NCBI GenBank assembly: GCA_046330455.1
Contig: JAXLSU010000003.1
Span: forward strand, 248,001 to 312,000
Direction of reading: 5' to 3'
Length of the DNA: 64,000 nt
Origin: CAVQXR01 sp046330455
GTDB taxonomy: Bacteria; Actinomycetota; Thermoleophilia; Gaiellales; Gaiellaceae
Under the pieces are notes generated by a model. It saw only the letters and a list, made by a program, of their open reading frames with translations, was not told the DNA's origin and searched no databases. The position numbers were made by a program, and so were the translations under genes. Below, one piece after another: positions 42,575 to 50,590 of this stretch; position 1 is the first letter of the stretch, and each line of letters begins with the position of its first letter.

Positions 42575-43623
42575 GCGGCGATCCGCCCGTCGGGGCGCCG
42601 ACGCCGGCACCCCTGCTCGTCCGGGCTGCGAGACGGGAGCCGGTCGAGCACACCCCCGTGTGGTTCATGCGGCAGGCCGGCCGCTCGCTCCCCGAGTATC
42701 GGGCCGTCCGCGAGCGCCACGATCTCTTCGGTATCTGCCGGCGACCCGAACTCTGCGCCGAGGTCACGCTGCAGCCTGTACGCGCACACGGCGTGGACGC
42801 AGCGGTCATCTACTCGGACATCATGCTGCCCGTCATCGGCATGGGGGTGGGCGTCGAGCTCGTCGAGGGAGTCGGGCCCGTTGTCGAGGCCCCCATCCGC
42901 TCGCGGGCCGACGTGGCGCGGCTCGGTCGTCTCGACCCCGCCGCCCAGCTCCCGTTCGCGCTCGAGGCGATCGGGCTCGTACGCCGGGAGCTTCCGGCCG
43001 AGAAGGCCCTCGTCGGTTTCACGGGCGGGCCGTTCACGGTCGCCGGCTACCTGATCGAGGGCCGGCCGAGCCGGAGCTTCGTGAGCACGAAGCGCTGCAT
43101 GTACGGAGCGCCCGAGGTCTGGCACGCGCTGATGGAGAGCCTCTCGGAGGCGTTCGCCGCGTTCGCTCGGGCACAGGTCGTCGCCGGAGCGGATGCGATC
43201 CAGCTGTTCGACTCGTGGGTCGGCTTCCTGAGCGCGGCCGACTACCGGGAGTTCGTGGCCCCGTACTCGGAGCGCATCCTGGCCGGGGTCGACTGCCCCA
43301 CGATCCACTTCGGGACGGGCTGCGGCCACCTGCTCGGTGAGCTGGCGGCCGTCGGAGGGGATGTGATCGGAGTCGACTGGCGCGTTCCCCTCGTGGAGGC
43401 CTGGGATGTCGTCGGCCTCGACCGCGGCGTTCAGGGCAATCTCGACCCGACGCTCCTGCTCGGGCCGTTCGCGCGCGTGGAGAGCGAGGCGAGGGCGCTC
43501 CTGAGCTCGGTGTCGGGCCGTCCGGGTCACATCTTCAACCTCGGCCACGGTGTGCTTCCGGAAACCGATCCCGTCGCTCTGCGCCGGCTCTGCGAGCTCG
43601 TGCACGACCTCACCAGCCGCTGA
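42571..43623 (+). CDS. hemE: Uroporphyrinogen decarboxylase
   Basis: A 350-residue enzyme that decarboxylates uroporphyrinogen III to coproporphyrinogen III in haem synthesis. PVWFMRQAGRSLPEYR near residue 29 is the signature, with IYSDIMLP carrying the catalytic Asp, GFTGGPFTVAGYL, QLFDSWVGFLS and NLGHGVLPET. GTG start is coupled to the UXS gene. No other haem gene is nearby. Confidence 0.96.
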   Translation: MSGDPPVGAPTPAPLLVRAARREPVEHTPVWFMRQAGRSLPEYRAVRERHDLFGICRRPELCAEVTLQPVRAHGVDAAVIYSDIMLPVIGMGVGVELVEGVGPVVEAPIRSRADVARLGRLDPAAQLPFALEAIGLVRRELPAEKALVGFTGGPFTVAGYLIEGRPSRSFVSTKRCMYGAPEVWHALMESLSEAFAAFARAQVVAGADAIQLFDSWVGFLSAADYREFVAPYSERILAGVDCPTIHFGTGCGHLLGELAAVGGDVIGVDWRVPLVEAWDVVGLDRGVQGNLDPTLLLGPFARVESEARALLSSVSGRPGHIFNLGHGVLPETDPVALRRLCELVHDLTSR

Positions 43624-43706
43624 TGAGCCCGATCCCGCATGGTTCCCACCGCGTGCCGCCGGCGCTTCTCCGGGGCCGTACACGACGCGTGAGCTAGGCT
43701 CAGCGC

Positions 43707-43976
43707 ATGAGCGCACGGAGCTGCCCGGACTGGCCCTCTCTGCTCGAGATCTCGCCCGATCTCCACTTCAAGCACTACACCCTCGTCGAGGCGCGGTTGC
43801 CCGCCGACGCGCTCGTGCAGCTCCGGGACGTTCCGATGCAGGCCGTCGCCGTCTGTGCCGATCTCGACCATCACGTCTTCAACCCCGACCACACCGATCC
43901 ACGGGTCGCCGCGGCTCTGCGCGAGACCCACTGGTTCGACCTGCGTGAGTGGTCGGCGCGCGGCCTTCCCGGCTGA
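43707..43976 (+). CDS. Small conserved-looking hypothetical protein
   Basis: An 89-residue soluble protein, not recognised. It has WPSLLEISPDLHFKHYTLVEA and a His/Asp-rich ADLDHHVFNPDHTD segment. Support for coding: TAGGCT (43695-43700) ends 6 bases before the ATG, matching other leaderless genes here, and the composition looks protein-like. It is followed by the tandem REP-like repeats. Confidence 0.6.
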   Translation: MSARSCPDWPSLLEISPDLHFKHYTLVEARLPADALVQLRDVPMQAVAVCADLDHHVFNPDHTDPRVAAALRETHWFDLREWSARGLPG

Positions 43977-44019
43977 TCCGGAGCTCGCGGCCGAGCTGAG
44001 CGCGCTGCGTCGGATGACC

Positions 44020-44158
44020 GTTACCGCCGGGCTCCGCCCGGCTCCTACGCGGGTCCGACCCGGCCGAGCCGGGCCGTCAGCCGCGAGGTCGTGACCGCCG
44101 GGCTTCGCCCGGCTTCTACGCGGGTCCGTCCCGGCCGAGCCGGGCCGTCAGCCGCGAG
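44020..44158. repeat. REP-like repeat, two tandem copies (C1, C2), overlapping the end of hisA
   Basis: Two copies 71 bases apart begin GTTACCGCC (44020) and GTGACCGCC (44091) and differ at only a few positions. Each has two hairpins: GCCGGGC with GCCCGGC, and CCCGGC with GCCGGG around CGA. Copy C2 includes the last codons and TAG stop of minus-strand hisA. Related copies lie at 3049 and 14116. Confidence 0.92.
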
Positions 44159-44961
44159 ATCGCCGAGAGCGGGACCGTGCCCTCGAGCAGGGCACGACCG
44201 ACGACGGCGCCCTCGAGGCCGAGCCCGGCGAGGCGCTCGAGGTCTCGCTGCGAGCGGATTCCCCCGGCCGCGAGGATCGGAAGTCCCGCGGCGTCACGGA
44301 CGGCGGCGAGCAGATCCAGGTCGGGACCGCGCATCGTTCCGTCTCGCTCGACGGCCGTGCAGTGCAGGCGCGGGACCCCGACGGCTCGACAGCGTCGGGC
44401 GGCCTCGACGACCGTGAGCCCGGCCTCGCGCTCCCAGCCGGAGATCGCCAGGCGGCCGTTCCTCGAGTCGACGGCGATCACCAGGCGGTCGCCGATTGCC
44501 TCGACGAAGCGCTCGAGGGCCGCATCGGCCGTGAAGGCAGCCGTGCCGACGATCACCCGCGCCGCGCCCGCGTCGAGGAGCTCGAGCGCGTCCTCGACCG
44601 ACCGGATACCTCCGGACGCCTGCACCGGCACGGCGCCCGCCGCCTCGACCAGCCGGGCGATGAGCTCCGGGCGGATCCGTCCTTCCCGGGCTCCTCCGAG
44701 ATCGACCACGTGGATCAGGGCGGGGTGTGCGCTCGCGAAGCGCTCGACGAGGCCGGCCGGATCGCCGGCCCGGCGCCCGATGCGAGCGTAGTCACCCTGC
44801 TCGAGCCGGACGGCCTCCTCGCCGAGCACGTCGACCGCAGGAATGACGACGAACGCCCGCGCTGACGGCCCCGCGCCCGTCTCGGAGCTCGACGACCCTC
44901 CAGGCTCGTGCGACCCCGCGACGTTCGTATCGTCGCCGTCTTGTGCGCTGCGCGATCTCAT
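44116..44961 (-). CDS. hisA: Phosphoribosylformimino-AICAR-phosphate isomerase
   Basis: A 281-residue (beta/alpha)8 barrel enzyme, fourth step of the pathway. VVIPAVDVLGEEAVRL near residue 37 carries the first catalytic Asp, ASGGIRSVEDA and GTAAFT follow, VDSRNGRLA bears the second, and LAAGGIRS the late phosphate-binding loop. About 35 extra N-terminal residues precede the barrel; no other start exists in frame. TAGCAT (44973-44968, minus) ends 6 bases before this ATG, so a leaderless start is supported. The last 13 or so residues are encoded by a REP-like repeat. Divergent from the other his genes. Confidence 0.9.
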   Translation of the reverse strand: MRSRSAQDGDDTNVAGSHEPGGSSSSETGAGPSARAFVVIPAVDVLGEEAVRLEQGDYARIGRRAGDPAGLVERFASAHPALIHVVDLGGAREGRIRPELIARLVEAAGAVPVQASGGIRSVEDALELLDAGAARVIVGTAAFTADAALERFVEAIGDRLVIAVDSRNGRLAISGWEREAGLTVVEAARRCRAVGVPRLHCTAVERDGTMRGPDLDLLAAVRDAAGLPILAAGGIRSQRDLERLAGLGLEGAVVGRALLEGTVPLSAISRLTARLGRDGPA

Positions 44962-44976
44962 GTTAACATGCTAACA
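44961..44976. promoter_or_regulatory. Palindromic operator between hisA and the TrpR-like gene
   Basis: TGTTAACATGCTAACA is a 16-base palindrome with 7 of 8 pairs matching. It contains the hisA -10 hexamer and touches the hisA start codon. It resembles operators of TrpR-family proteins and lies 41 bases upstream of such a gene, so autoregulation and control of hisA are likely. Confidence 0.65.
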
Positions 44977-45016
44977 CGTAAGGACAGACAGAATCCAGGT
45001 CGGGCGGTTCGCAGCG

Positions 45017-45331
45017 ATGGCAGAGGAGCAATCACACCCGTGGTCGAGCAGGGAGATCCAGGAGCTGTTCGAGATCGTGCTGAGCCTGCGGACTCTGGAC
45101 GAGGCGGAGCGGTTCTTCCGCGACCTGTGCACGCTCTCGGAGCTCGAGGCGATGGCGCATCGCTGGCAGGCGGCGAAGCTGGTCAGCGAGGGCCTGCCCT
45201 ACCTCGAGGTGAGCAGGAGGACAGGCGCCTCGACAACGACCGTGACGAGGGTCGCCCACTGGCTGCGCCACGGCGAGGGCGGCTACCGGCTGGCGCTCGA
45301 GAGGAGCCGGCAGCGCGAGACGACCGCCTGA
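45017..45331 (+). CDS. TrpR/YerC-family regulator, probable histidine-biosynthesis repressor
   Basis: A 104-residue all-helical protein. SSREIQELFEIVLSLRTLDEAERFFRDLCT (residues about 10-39) and the helix-turn-helix SELEAMAHRW...SRRTGASTTTVTRV match the TrpR-like YerC/YecD family. In other bacteria this family has been predicted to control histidine genes. Here it leads the his operon and sits beside a palindromic operator, which supports that role. Stop overlaps the hisG start codon. Confidence 0.88.
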   Translation: MAEEQSHPWSSREIQELFEIVLSLRTLDEAERFFRDLCTLSELEAMAHRWQAAKLVSEGLPYLEVSRRTGASTTTVTRVAHWLRHGEGGYRLALERSRQRETTA

Positions 45332-46167
45332 AGATCGCGATCCCGGCGAAGGGCCGGCTCCGCGAGCCTGCGGTGTCGCTGCTCGAGGAGGCCGGCCTCG
45401 GGCCCGAGGAGCCGGGCGAGCGAGCGCTCGCCTTTCCCTGCCGCAACGCCCCCATCGACGTGCTCCTCGTACGTGCCGCGGACATTCCCGAGTACGTGCA
45501 GGACGGCGTCGTCGACTGCGGCGTGACCGGCCAGGATCTCGTGCGCGAGCGCGGGGCGCGGGTGAGGGAGCTGCTGCCGCTCGGGTTCGGCGGCTGCACC
45601 CTGCAGGCAGCGGTCCCGCAGGAGTTCGGCGCGACCGATCTCGCCGATCTCGACGGTCTGAGGATCGCGACCGTCTTCCCGCGTCTCGCGCGGGAGCTGC
45701 TCGGGCAGCACGGCATTGGCGCGACGCTCGTCGACGTCACCGGGTCGGTCGAGATCGCACCGCGGCTCGGGCTCGCGGACGGGATCATCGACCTCGTCTC
45801 GAGCGGTAACACCCTGCGGACGAACGGCCTTCGCTCGCTCGGGGTGCTGTTCTCGTCCCAGGCGGTGCTGATCGGCGGTGAGGAGCCGCACGACGAGGCT
45901 CTGCAGCTCGTGCGCGTGATCAAGAGCGTCGTGGACGCGCGCGGCATGCGGTACCTGATGATGAACGCGCCCGAGAGCGCGCTGCCGCTCCTCTCGCGGC
46001 TCGTGCCGGGAAGTAAGGCGCCGAGCGTCCTTCCCCTCTCCGAGCCCGGCATGGTTGCCGTCCACGCGTTGATCCCGGCGAGCGACGTCTGGACGCTGCT
46101 CCCGGCGCTCGAGGAGGCCGGTGCGACGTCGATCCTTCTCGTTCCGGTCGAGAGGATGCTCGGGTGA
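45328..46167 (+). CDS. hisG: ATP phosphoribosyltransferase, long form with regulatory domain
   Basis: A 279-residue enzyme for the first step of histidine synthesis. KIAIPAKGRL at the start, DCGVTGQDLV, and DLVSSGNTLRTNGL near residue 160 are typical. The C-terminal 75 residues form the HisG_C domain for feedback inhibition, so a HisZ partner is not needed. The expected first residue falls on CTG 45328, overlapping the upstream TGA stop (CTGA). No ATG, GTG or TTG lies in frame close by, so a non-standard CTG start is the best reading. Ends in overlap with the fusion gene. Confidence 0.92.
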   Translation: MKIAIPAKGRLREPAVSLLEEAGLGPEEPGERALAFPCRNAPIDVLLVRAADIPEYVQDGVVDCGVTGQDLVRERGARVRELLPLGFGGCTLQAAVPQEFGATDLADLDGLRIATVFPRLARELLGQHGIGATLVDVTGSVEIAPRLGLADGIIDLVSSGNTLRTNGLRSLGVLFSSQAVLIGGEEPHDEALQLVRVIKSVVDARGMRYLMMNAPESALPLLSRLVPGSKAPSVLPLSEPGMVAVHALIPASDVWTLLPALEEAGATSILLVPVERMLG

Positions 46168-47720
46168 GCGTGGGGCGAACGCCCTCGGGCCTCCGTTCGC
46201 TGTCGCCGTCGTTCCGTCCGTACGGCTGGGCGATGGCGACCTCCGAGATCGCGCGGCTCGCCGGCATCGACCCGGTCGAGGTGCTGCGCTTCGACGGCAA
46301 CGTCCCTGCCGACCCGCCCGCGTGCGCCCGCCCGGGTACGGTTGCCGGCGCGCTCGCCGAGGTGAACACCTACCCGCACGGCGGCTACGGCCCGCTCGTG
46401 CCGGCGCTCGCCCGGTACGCGGGCGTCGAGCCCGAGAACGTCGTGCTCGGCGCCGGTGCGGACGACCTGATCATGCTCGTCGCCCGCTCCTTCGCAGGGC
46501 CGGGCGACACGGTGGCGGTGCTCGACGAGCCGACGTACCCGGTCTTTCGCGTCGGCGCCCAGCTCGCCGGTGCGGAGGTGGGTGCGGATGATCCGGTCCT
46601 GACGTTCGTGTGCCGGCCCCACAACCCGACCGGCGCCTTCGGGCCGCTGCCGGCCGCCCGGCCACTCGCCGTCGACGAGGCGTACTTCGAGTACGCGGGC
46701 GAGAGCGCGATCGACCTGATCGACGACGGCGTCGTGGTCCTCCGTACCCTGTCGAAGGCGTTCGGGCTCGCCGGGGCGCGGGTCGGCTACGCGATCGCCG
46801 ACCGCGAGACCGCGGCCGAGCTGAACGCTCGCCAGTCGCCGGCCGCCGTCTCGACGATCTCGGCCGCGCTCGCGCTCGCTGCGCTCGCCTCCCCGCCCGA
46901 CGTCTCCTGGGAGGTCGAGGAGCGCGAGCGGCTGGCGCAGGCGCTGCGCACCCTCGGCTTCGAGCCCCTCCCGTCGAGGGCGAACTTCGTCTTCGTGCCG
47001 ACCGGGGAGGCCGAGGTGCTCGGTGATGCCCTGCTGGGTCAGGGGCTCGCCGTCAGGGTGTTCCCGAACGGCATCCGGATCTCGGTGCGCAACCGCGACG
47101 ACGACGACGTGCTGCTCGACGCGATCGCCCGAGCCGTCGACCGGCCGAGCCCGGTCTCGGAACCCGGCGGTCGCCGGGTTCGCTACGTGCGCGCGACGGC
47201 GGAGACGCGGATCGCGGTCAGGCTCGCCCTCGACGGCGCCGGCCGCGTGCGCGTCGCGACCGGGGCCGGGCTCTACGATCACTTCCTCGAGCAGCTCGCG
47301 TTCCACGGCGGGCTCGATCTGCTCCTCGAGGCCGCGAGCGATCTCGAGACGGGCCCCCATCACACGGCGGAGGACTCGGCGCTCGCACTCGGCGCTGCGC
47401 TCGATCGCGCGCTCGGCGACCGTGGCGGTATCGCCCGCTACGGAGACGCGGTCGTTCCGATGGACGACGCGCTGGCGCGCGCCTCGATCGATCTCGGCGG
47501 CCGGCCGTGGTGTGAGTGCGCGATCGAGCACGACCCGGGCCTGGCCGCGCACATGTTCCAGAGCCTGACCCAGTCGGGCCGCCTCGGCCTCCACGTCGAG
47601 GCAACCGGTCGGGATCCCCACCATGTCGCGGAAGCGGCGTTCAAGGCCGTCGGCCGGGCGCTCCGTGCAGCCGTTCGCCGGGAAGGCGTCGGCATTCCCT
47701 CGACCAAGGGCATCGTGTGA
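46164..47720 (+). CDS. hisCB: HisC-HisB fusion: histidinol-phosphate aminotransferase and imidazoleglycerol-phosphate dehydratase
   Basis: A 518-residue two-domain protein in one uninterrupted frame. Residues about 1-330 are a fold-type I aminotransferase: YPHGGYGPLVPALA, CRPHNPTGAFG, DEAYFEYAG and the PLP-lysine LRTLSKAFGLAGARVGY. Residues about 331-518 are HisB: LYDHFLEQLAFHGGLDL, GPHHTAEDSAL, YGDAVVPMDDALA, DPHHVAEAAFK and the end GIPSTKGI, with both metal-binding HHxxE motifs. The two activities are consecutive-but-one steps. Fusion of HisB to HisC differs from the known HisB-N phosphatase fusion. A phosphatase and hisD are not in the window. Confidence 0.95.
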   Translation: MSVGRTPSGLRSLSPSFRPYGWAMATSEIARLAGIDPVEVLRFDGNVPADPPACARPGTVAGALAEVNTYPHGGYGPLVPALARYAGVEPENVVLGAGADDLIMLVARSFAGPGDTVAVLDEPTYPVFRVGAQLAGAEVGADDPVLTFVCRPHNPTGAFGPLPAARPLAVDEAYFEYAGESAIDLIDDGVVVLRTLSKAFGLAGARVGYAIADRETAAELNARQSPAAVSTISAALALAALASPPDVSWEVEERERLAQALRTLGFEPLPSRANFVFVPTGEAEVLGDALLGQGLAVRVFPNGIRISVRNRDDDDVLLDAIARAVDRPSPVSEPGGRRVRYVRATAETRIAVRLALDGAGRVRVATGAGLYDHFLEQLAFHGGLDLLLEAASDLETGPHHTAEDSALALGAALDRALGDRGGIARYGDAVVPMDDALARASIDLGGRPWCECAIEHDPGLAAHMFQSLTQSGRLGLHVEATGRDPHHVAEAAFKAVGRALRAAVRREGVGIPSTKGIV

Positions 47721-47832
47721 CCCTCTTTCTCCGACCCGGTGCCGGGGCCACCCCTCGCCTCCTCCCGACTTCATCGTATCGCCGGAATGCGCACGTGTTC
47801 TGCGCGGACCGTGACAGGACCCGGGAGATTCG

Positions 47833-48387
47833 GTGACGGTTGTCCGCATCGCCGACTACGGGGCCGGGAACACCCTCTCGGTGGAGGTCGCCTTCCGCCG
47901 GCTTCGCGCCGACGTGGCCGTGACGGACGAGCCGGCGCAGCTCGCAGCGGCTGACCTGGCGGTGCTTCCGGGCGTCGGGTCGGCGGCCTCGGCGATGGCC
48001 GGCCTGCGTCGGCGAGAGCTCGACCGCGCGCTCGTCGAGCGCGTCGCCGAGGGTGCGCCCACGCTCGGGATCTGCCTCGGCCTCCAGCTCGCGCTCGAGG
48101 AGACGGAGGAGGACGGCGGGGTCGAGGGCCTCGGGATCGTGACGGGGAAGGCGACGCTGCTCTCCGAGGGCAGGGTGCCGCGCATCGGCTGGGCGGCCGT
48201 CGACCCCGGAGGGGAGGCGTACTACTTCGCTCACTCCTACGCGGCGCAGACCCCCGACGCCGTCGCCTTCTCGGAGGGCGTCGTCGCCGAGGTCAGGCAC
48301 GGATCGTTCACCGGCGTCCAGTTCCACCCCGAGAAGAGCGCCGCCGCCGGCGCCCGCTACCTCGAACGATGCCTCTCCCTCGTCTGA
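47833..48387 (+). CDS. hisH: Imidazole glycerol phosphate synthase, glutaminase subunit
   Basis: A 184-residue class I glutamine amidotransferase. The nucleophile is in LGICLGLQL near residue 78, and the His-Glu pair in VQFHPEKS near residue 160. IADYGAGNTLSVEVA at the start is typical of HisH. It delivers ammonia to HisF, whose gene overlaps its end by 19 bases. A 112-base gap separates it from the HisCB fusion gene. Confidence 0.95.
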   Translation: MTVVRIADYGAGNTLSVEVAFRRLRADVAVTDEPAQLAAADLAVLPGVGSAASAMAGLRRRELDRALVERVAEGAPTLGICLGLQLALEETEEDGGVEGLGIVTGKATLLSEGRVPRIGWAAVDPGGEAYYFAHSYAAQTPDAVAFSEGVVAEVRHGSFTGVQFHPEKSAAAGARYLERCLSLV

Positions 48388-49112
48388 TCCCCTGTCTCGA
48401 CGTCGCCGGCGGCCGGGTGGTCAAGGGCGTCAAGTTCGAGGGGCTGCGCGACGTCGGCGACCCGGTCGAACTCGGGGCCGCCTACTCGGATGCCGGCGCG
48501 GACGAGCTCGTCTTCCTCGACGTGAAGGCGACGGTCGAGAACCGGCCCTCGCTCGTCGCGCTGGTCCGCCACGTCGCCGAGCGGCTCTCGATCCCGTTCA
48601 CGGTCGGTGGGGGTGTCCGGTCGGTGGAAGACGCGACGGCGCTCCTCGACGCCGGCGCGGACAAGGTCTCGGTCAACTCGGCTGCGCTCGCCCGGCCGGA
48701 GCTGATCGGTGAGCTCGCCGAGCGGCTCGGCTCGCAGGCGGTCGTGGCCGCGATCGACGCCGGCGACGGCTCGGTCTTCTCCCACGCGGGCACGCGGGCG
48801 ACCGGTCGGGCCGCCGTCGAGTGGGCCCGTGAGGCGCAGGAGCGCGGAGCCGGGGAGATCCTGCTCACCTCGATCGATGCGGACGGGACGCGCGAGGGGT
48901 ACGACCTCCCGCTGACGCGCGCGGTCGCCGCCGCGGTGACGATCCCGGTGATCGCGTCGGGCGGCGCGGGAAGCGCCCGGCACGTCGCCGAGGCGCTCGA
49001 GGTCGCGCAGGCCGCCTTGCTCGCATCGATCCTGCACGAGAACCCGTCCCGACTGGCCTCGCTCCGCGAGGAGCTGCGTGAACTGGGGGTGACGTTGCGT
49101 GACCCGAGCTGA
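48369..49112 (+). CDS. hisF: Imidazole glycerol phosphate synthase, cyclase subunit
   Basis: A 247-residue barrel. RLIPCLDVAGGRVVKGVKF carries the catalytic Asp near residue 11; TVGGGVRSVEDA, DKVSVNSAA, and LTSIDADGTREGYD carry the second Asp and phosphate loops. LVFLDVKATVENRP replaces the more usual LDITAS, a modest deviation. It makes IGP and AICAR with HisH. Overlaps hisH and hisIE. Confidence 0.95.
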   Translation: MPLPRLIPCLDVAGGRVVKGVKFEGLRDVGDPVELGAAYSDAGADELVFLDVKATVENRPSLVALVRHVAERLSIPFTVGGGVRSVEDATALLDAGADKVSVNSAALARPELIGELAERLGSQAVVAAIDAGDGSVFSHAGTRATGRAAVEWAREAQERGAGEILLTSIDADGTREGYDLPLTRAVAAAVTIPVIASGGAGSARHVAEALEVAQAALLASILHENPSRLASLREELRELGVTLRDPS

Positions 49113-49674
49113 TCTGAAGGCGGCGATCGTCCAGGACGCCGGTGACGGGCGGGTGCTGATGCTCGCCTGGATGGACGAGGAGGCGCTCCGGCTGACGCGG
49201 GAGACGGGTGAGGCCCACTTCTGGAGCCGCTCGCGACAGGAGCTGTGGCGTAAGGGCGAGACGTCCGGCAACGTCCTCAGGGTCGAGGAGATCCGTGACG
49301 ACTGTGACGGCGACGCGATCCTCCTGCGGGTCGATCCGACAGGACCGGCCTGTCACACGGGCTCGCTGAGCTGCTTCGCTCCGTGGCTGTGGCGGCGGGT
49401 TGCACAACGGGCGCTCGAGCGCCCCGAGGGGTCGTACGTCGCGCGCCTGCTCGACGCCGGGGTGGGCAAGTGCGCGCAGAAGCTCGGCGAGGAGGGTGTG
49501 GAGGCCGCGCTCGCAGCTGTTGGTGAGACGGACGAGCGACTGGTTTCCGAGCTTGCCGACCTCTGGTTCGCGAGCTACGTCGTCCTGGCTGCGCGCGGGC
49601 TCGATCCGGCCCGGGTCGAGGACGAGCTGCGTCGCCGCGCGCTGGCGGCAGACGCCCGCGAAGCCACCGAGTGA
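49099..49674 (+). CDS. hisIE: Bifunctional phosphoribosyl-AMP cyclohydrolase / phosphoribosyl-ATP pyrophosphatase
   Basis: A 191-residue fusion. The HisI half has LMLAWMDEEALRLT, FWSRSRQELWRKGETSGN and RDDCDGDAILLRVDPTGPACHTG with the zinc/Mg ligands. The HisE half (from about residue 112) has GSYVARLLDAGVGKCAQKLGEEGVE and a helix-rich end with the Glu/Asp metal site. It does steps two and three. GTG start lies within hisF. Last gene of the his operon, converging with the hydrolase. Confidence 0.95.
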   Translation: MTRADLKAAIVQDAGDGRVLMLAWMDEEALRLTRETGEAHFWSRSRQELWRKGETSGNVLRVEEIRDDCDGDAILLRVDPTGPACHTGSLSCFAPWLWRRVAQRALERPEGSYVARLLDAGVGKCAQKLGEEGVEAALAAVGETDERLVSELADLWFASYVVLAARGLDPARVEDELRRRALAADAREATE

Positions 49675-49681
49675 CAGGCTC

Positions 49682-50248
49682 TCAGGACGGGTCGGTCAGC
49701 GACTGCCGCACCGAGGCGACGTCGGCGAGCTTCGAGAACCCGTCGGCCTGCGCCGCGAGCGTCGCCTCGTGGACGACGGCGTGCGGGAGCACTCCGCCGC
49801 TCGGCCCGTCCAGATCCCGCGTCGCCGTCCCGTCGGTCAGGAAGACGACGTCGAGGCCGCGCGCGGCCGCCTCGCGCGCCGTCGTGTCGCAGCACATGTG
49901 CGTCATGAATCCGCCGATGATCAGCGTCCTCGTCCCGAGCTTCCCGAGCTCCTCGTCGAGCGTCGTACCGTCGAAGGATCCGGGCAGGTGCTTGACGACG
50001 ACGGGCTCACCGTCGGCAGGCGCGACCGCCTCCATCGTCTCGACCGCGGCCGTTCCCGTCGCGAAGACCTCCGACGCGGCGTCCTCGTGGTGCTGGACGT
50101 GGATCACGGGCACGCCGGCATCCCGTGCGGCGGACAGAAGCCCGCTGAGGCGGTCGAGCACGGCGTTGCCGTCGGGTATGCGGAGCGGGCTCTCGGGCGA
50201 GAAGTACTCGCGCTGGACGTCGATCAGAAGCAGCGTCGGGGTATCCAT
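49682..50248 (-). CDS. Isochorismatase-like cysteine hydrolase
   Basis: A 188-residue hydrolase of the isochorismatase/nicotinamidase superfamily. The catalytic triad is visible as Asp in LLLIDVQREYF, Lys in VVVKHLPGSF, and Cys in GFMTHMCCDTTAREA. The substrate is not clear from sequence. Start ATG 50248 is chosen since TATCGT (50261-50256, minus) ends 7 bases upstream. Divergent from the small gene at 50287. Confidence 0.88.
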   Translation of the reverse strand: MDTPTLLLIDVQREYFSPESPLRIPDGNAVLDRLSGLLSAARDAGVPVIHVQHHEDAASEVFATGTAAVETMEAVAPADGEPVVVKHLPGSFDGTTLDEELGKLGTRTLIIGGFMTHMCCDTTAREAAARGLDVVFLTDGTATRDLDGPSGGVLPHAVVHEATLAAQADGFSKLADVASVRQSLTDPS

Positions 50249-50255
50249 GATACGC

Positions 50256-50280
50256 ACGATACCAGCGCGCCATCTAGCCT
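50256..50280. promoter_or_regulatory. Divergent leaderless promoters
   Basis: TATCGT (minus, 50261-50256) ends 7 bases from the hydrolase ATG. TAGCCT (plus, 50275-50280) ends 6 bases from the ATG at 50287. Both starts lack a spaced Shine-Dalgarno. Confidence 0.5.
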
Positions 50281-50286
50281 AGGAGC

Positions 50287-50520
50287 ATGGGTAAGGGCTA
50301 CGCAGAAGGCTCCGCGATCGAGGAGCGCCTCGCCGAGCTCGAACGCCGGGAGCGCGGCGGGGACGCAGACGAGGTCACAGCACGTCCGGCGGTGTACGGA
50401 TCAACCCCGGAACGTCCCGAGCGGCATTTCATCGGCTGGCTCGGCGACGTCGATCCGGACGAGCTGTTCGCGACCGGTGGCGCCTGGGGCCTCTCGGTCG
50501 TGCGCCGGCGCGCCGATTGA
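50287..50520 (+). CDS. Small charged hypothetical protein
   Basis: A 77-residue soluble protein, rich in Glu and Arg in its first half (EERLAELERRERGG) with HFIGWLGDVDPDELF in the second. Not recognised. TAGCCT ends 6 bases before its ATG, which supports expression. It precedes the GGDEF gene by 70 bases. Confidence 0.6.
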   Translation: MGKGYAEGSAIEERLAELERRERGGDADEVTARPAVYGSTPERPERHFIGWLGDVDPDELFATGGAWGLSVVRRRAD

Positions 50521-50590
50521 TCGCTCGCGACGCGGCTGCCGATCGGGCCGGGCGCTCAACTCTGCATCCCGTCGGCCGACTCCTCTCGAG

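Noticed and set aside
45183..47849. 888-codon minus-strand frame opposite hisG and hisCB
   Set aside because: Antisense shadow of conserved enzymes.
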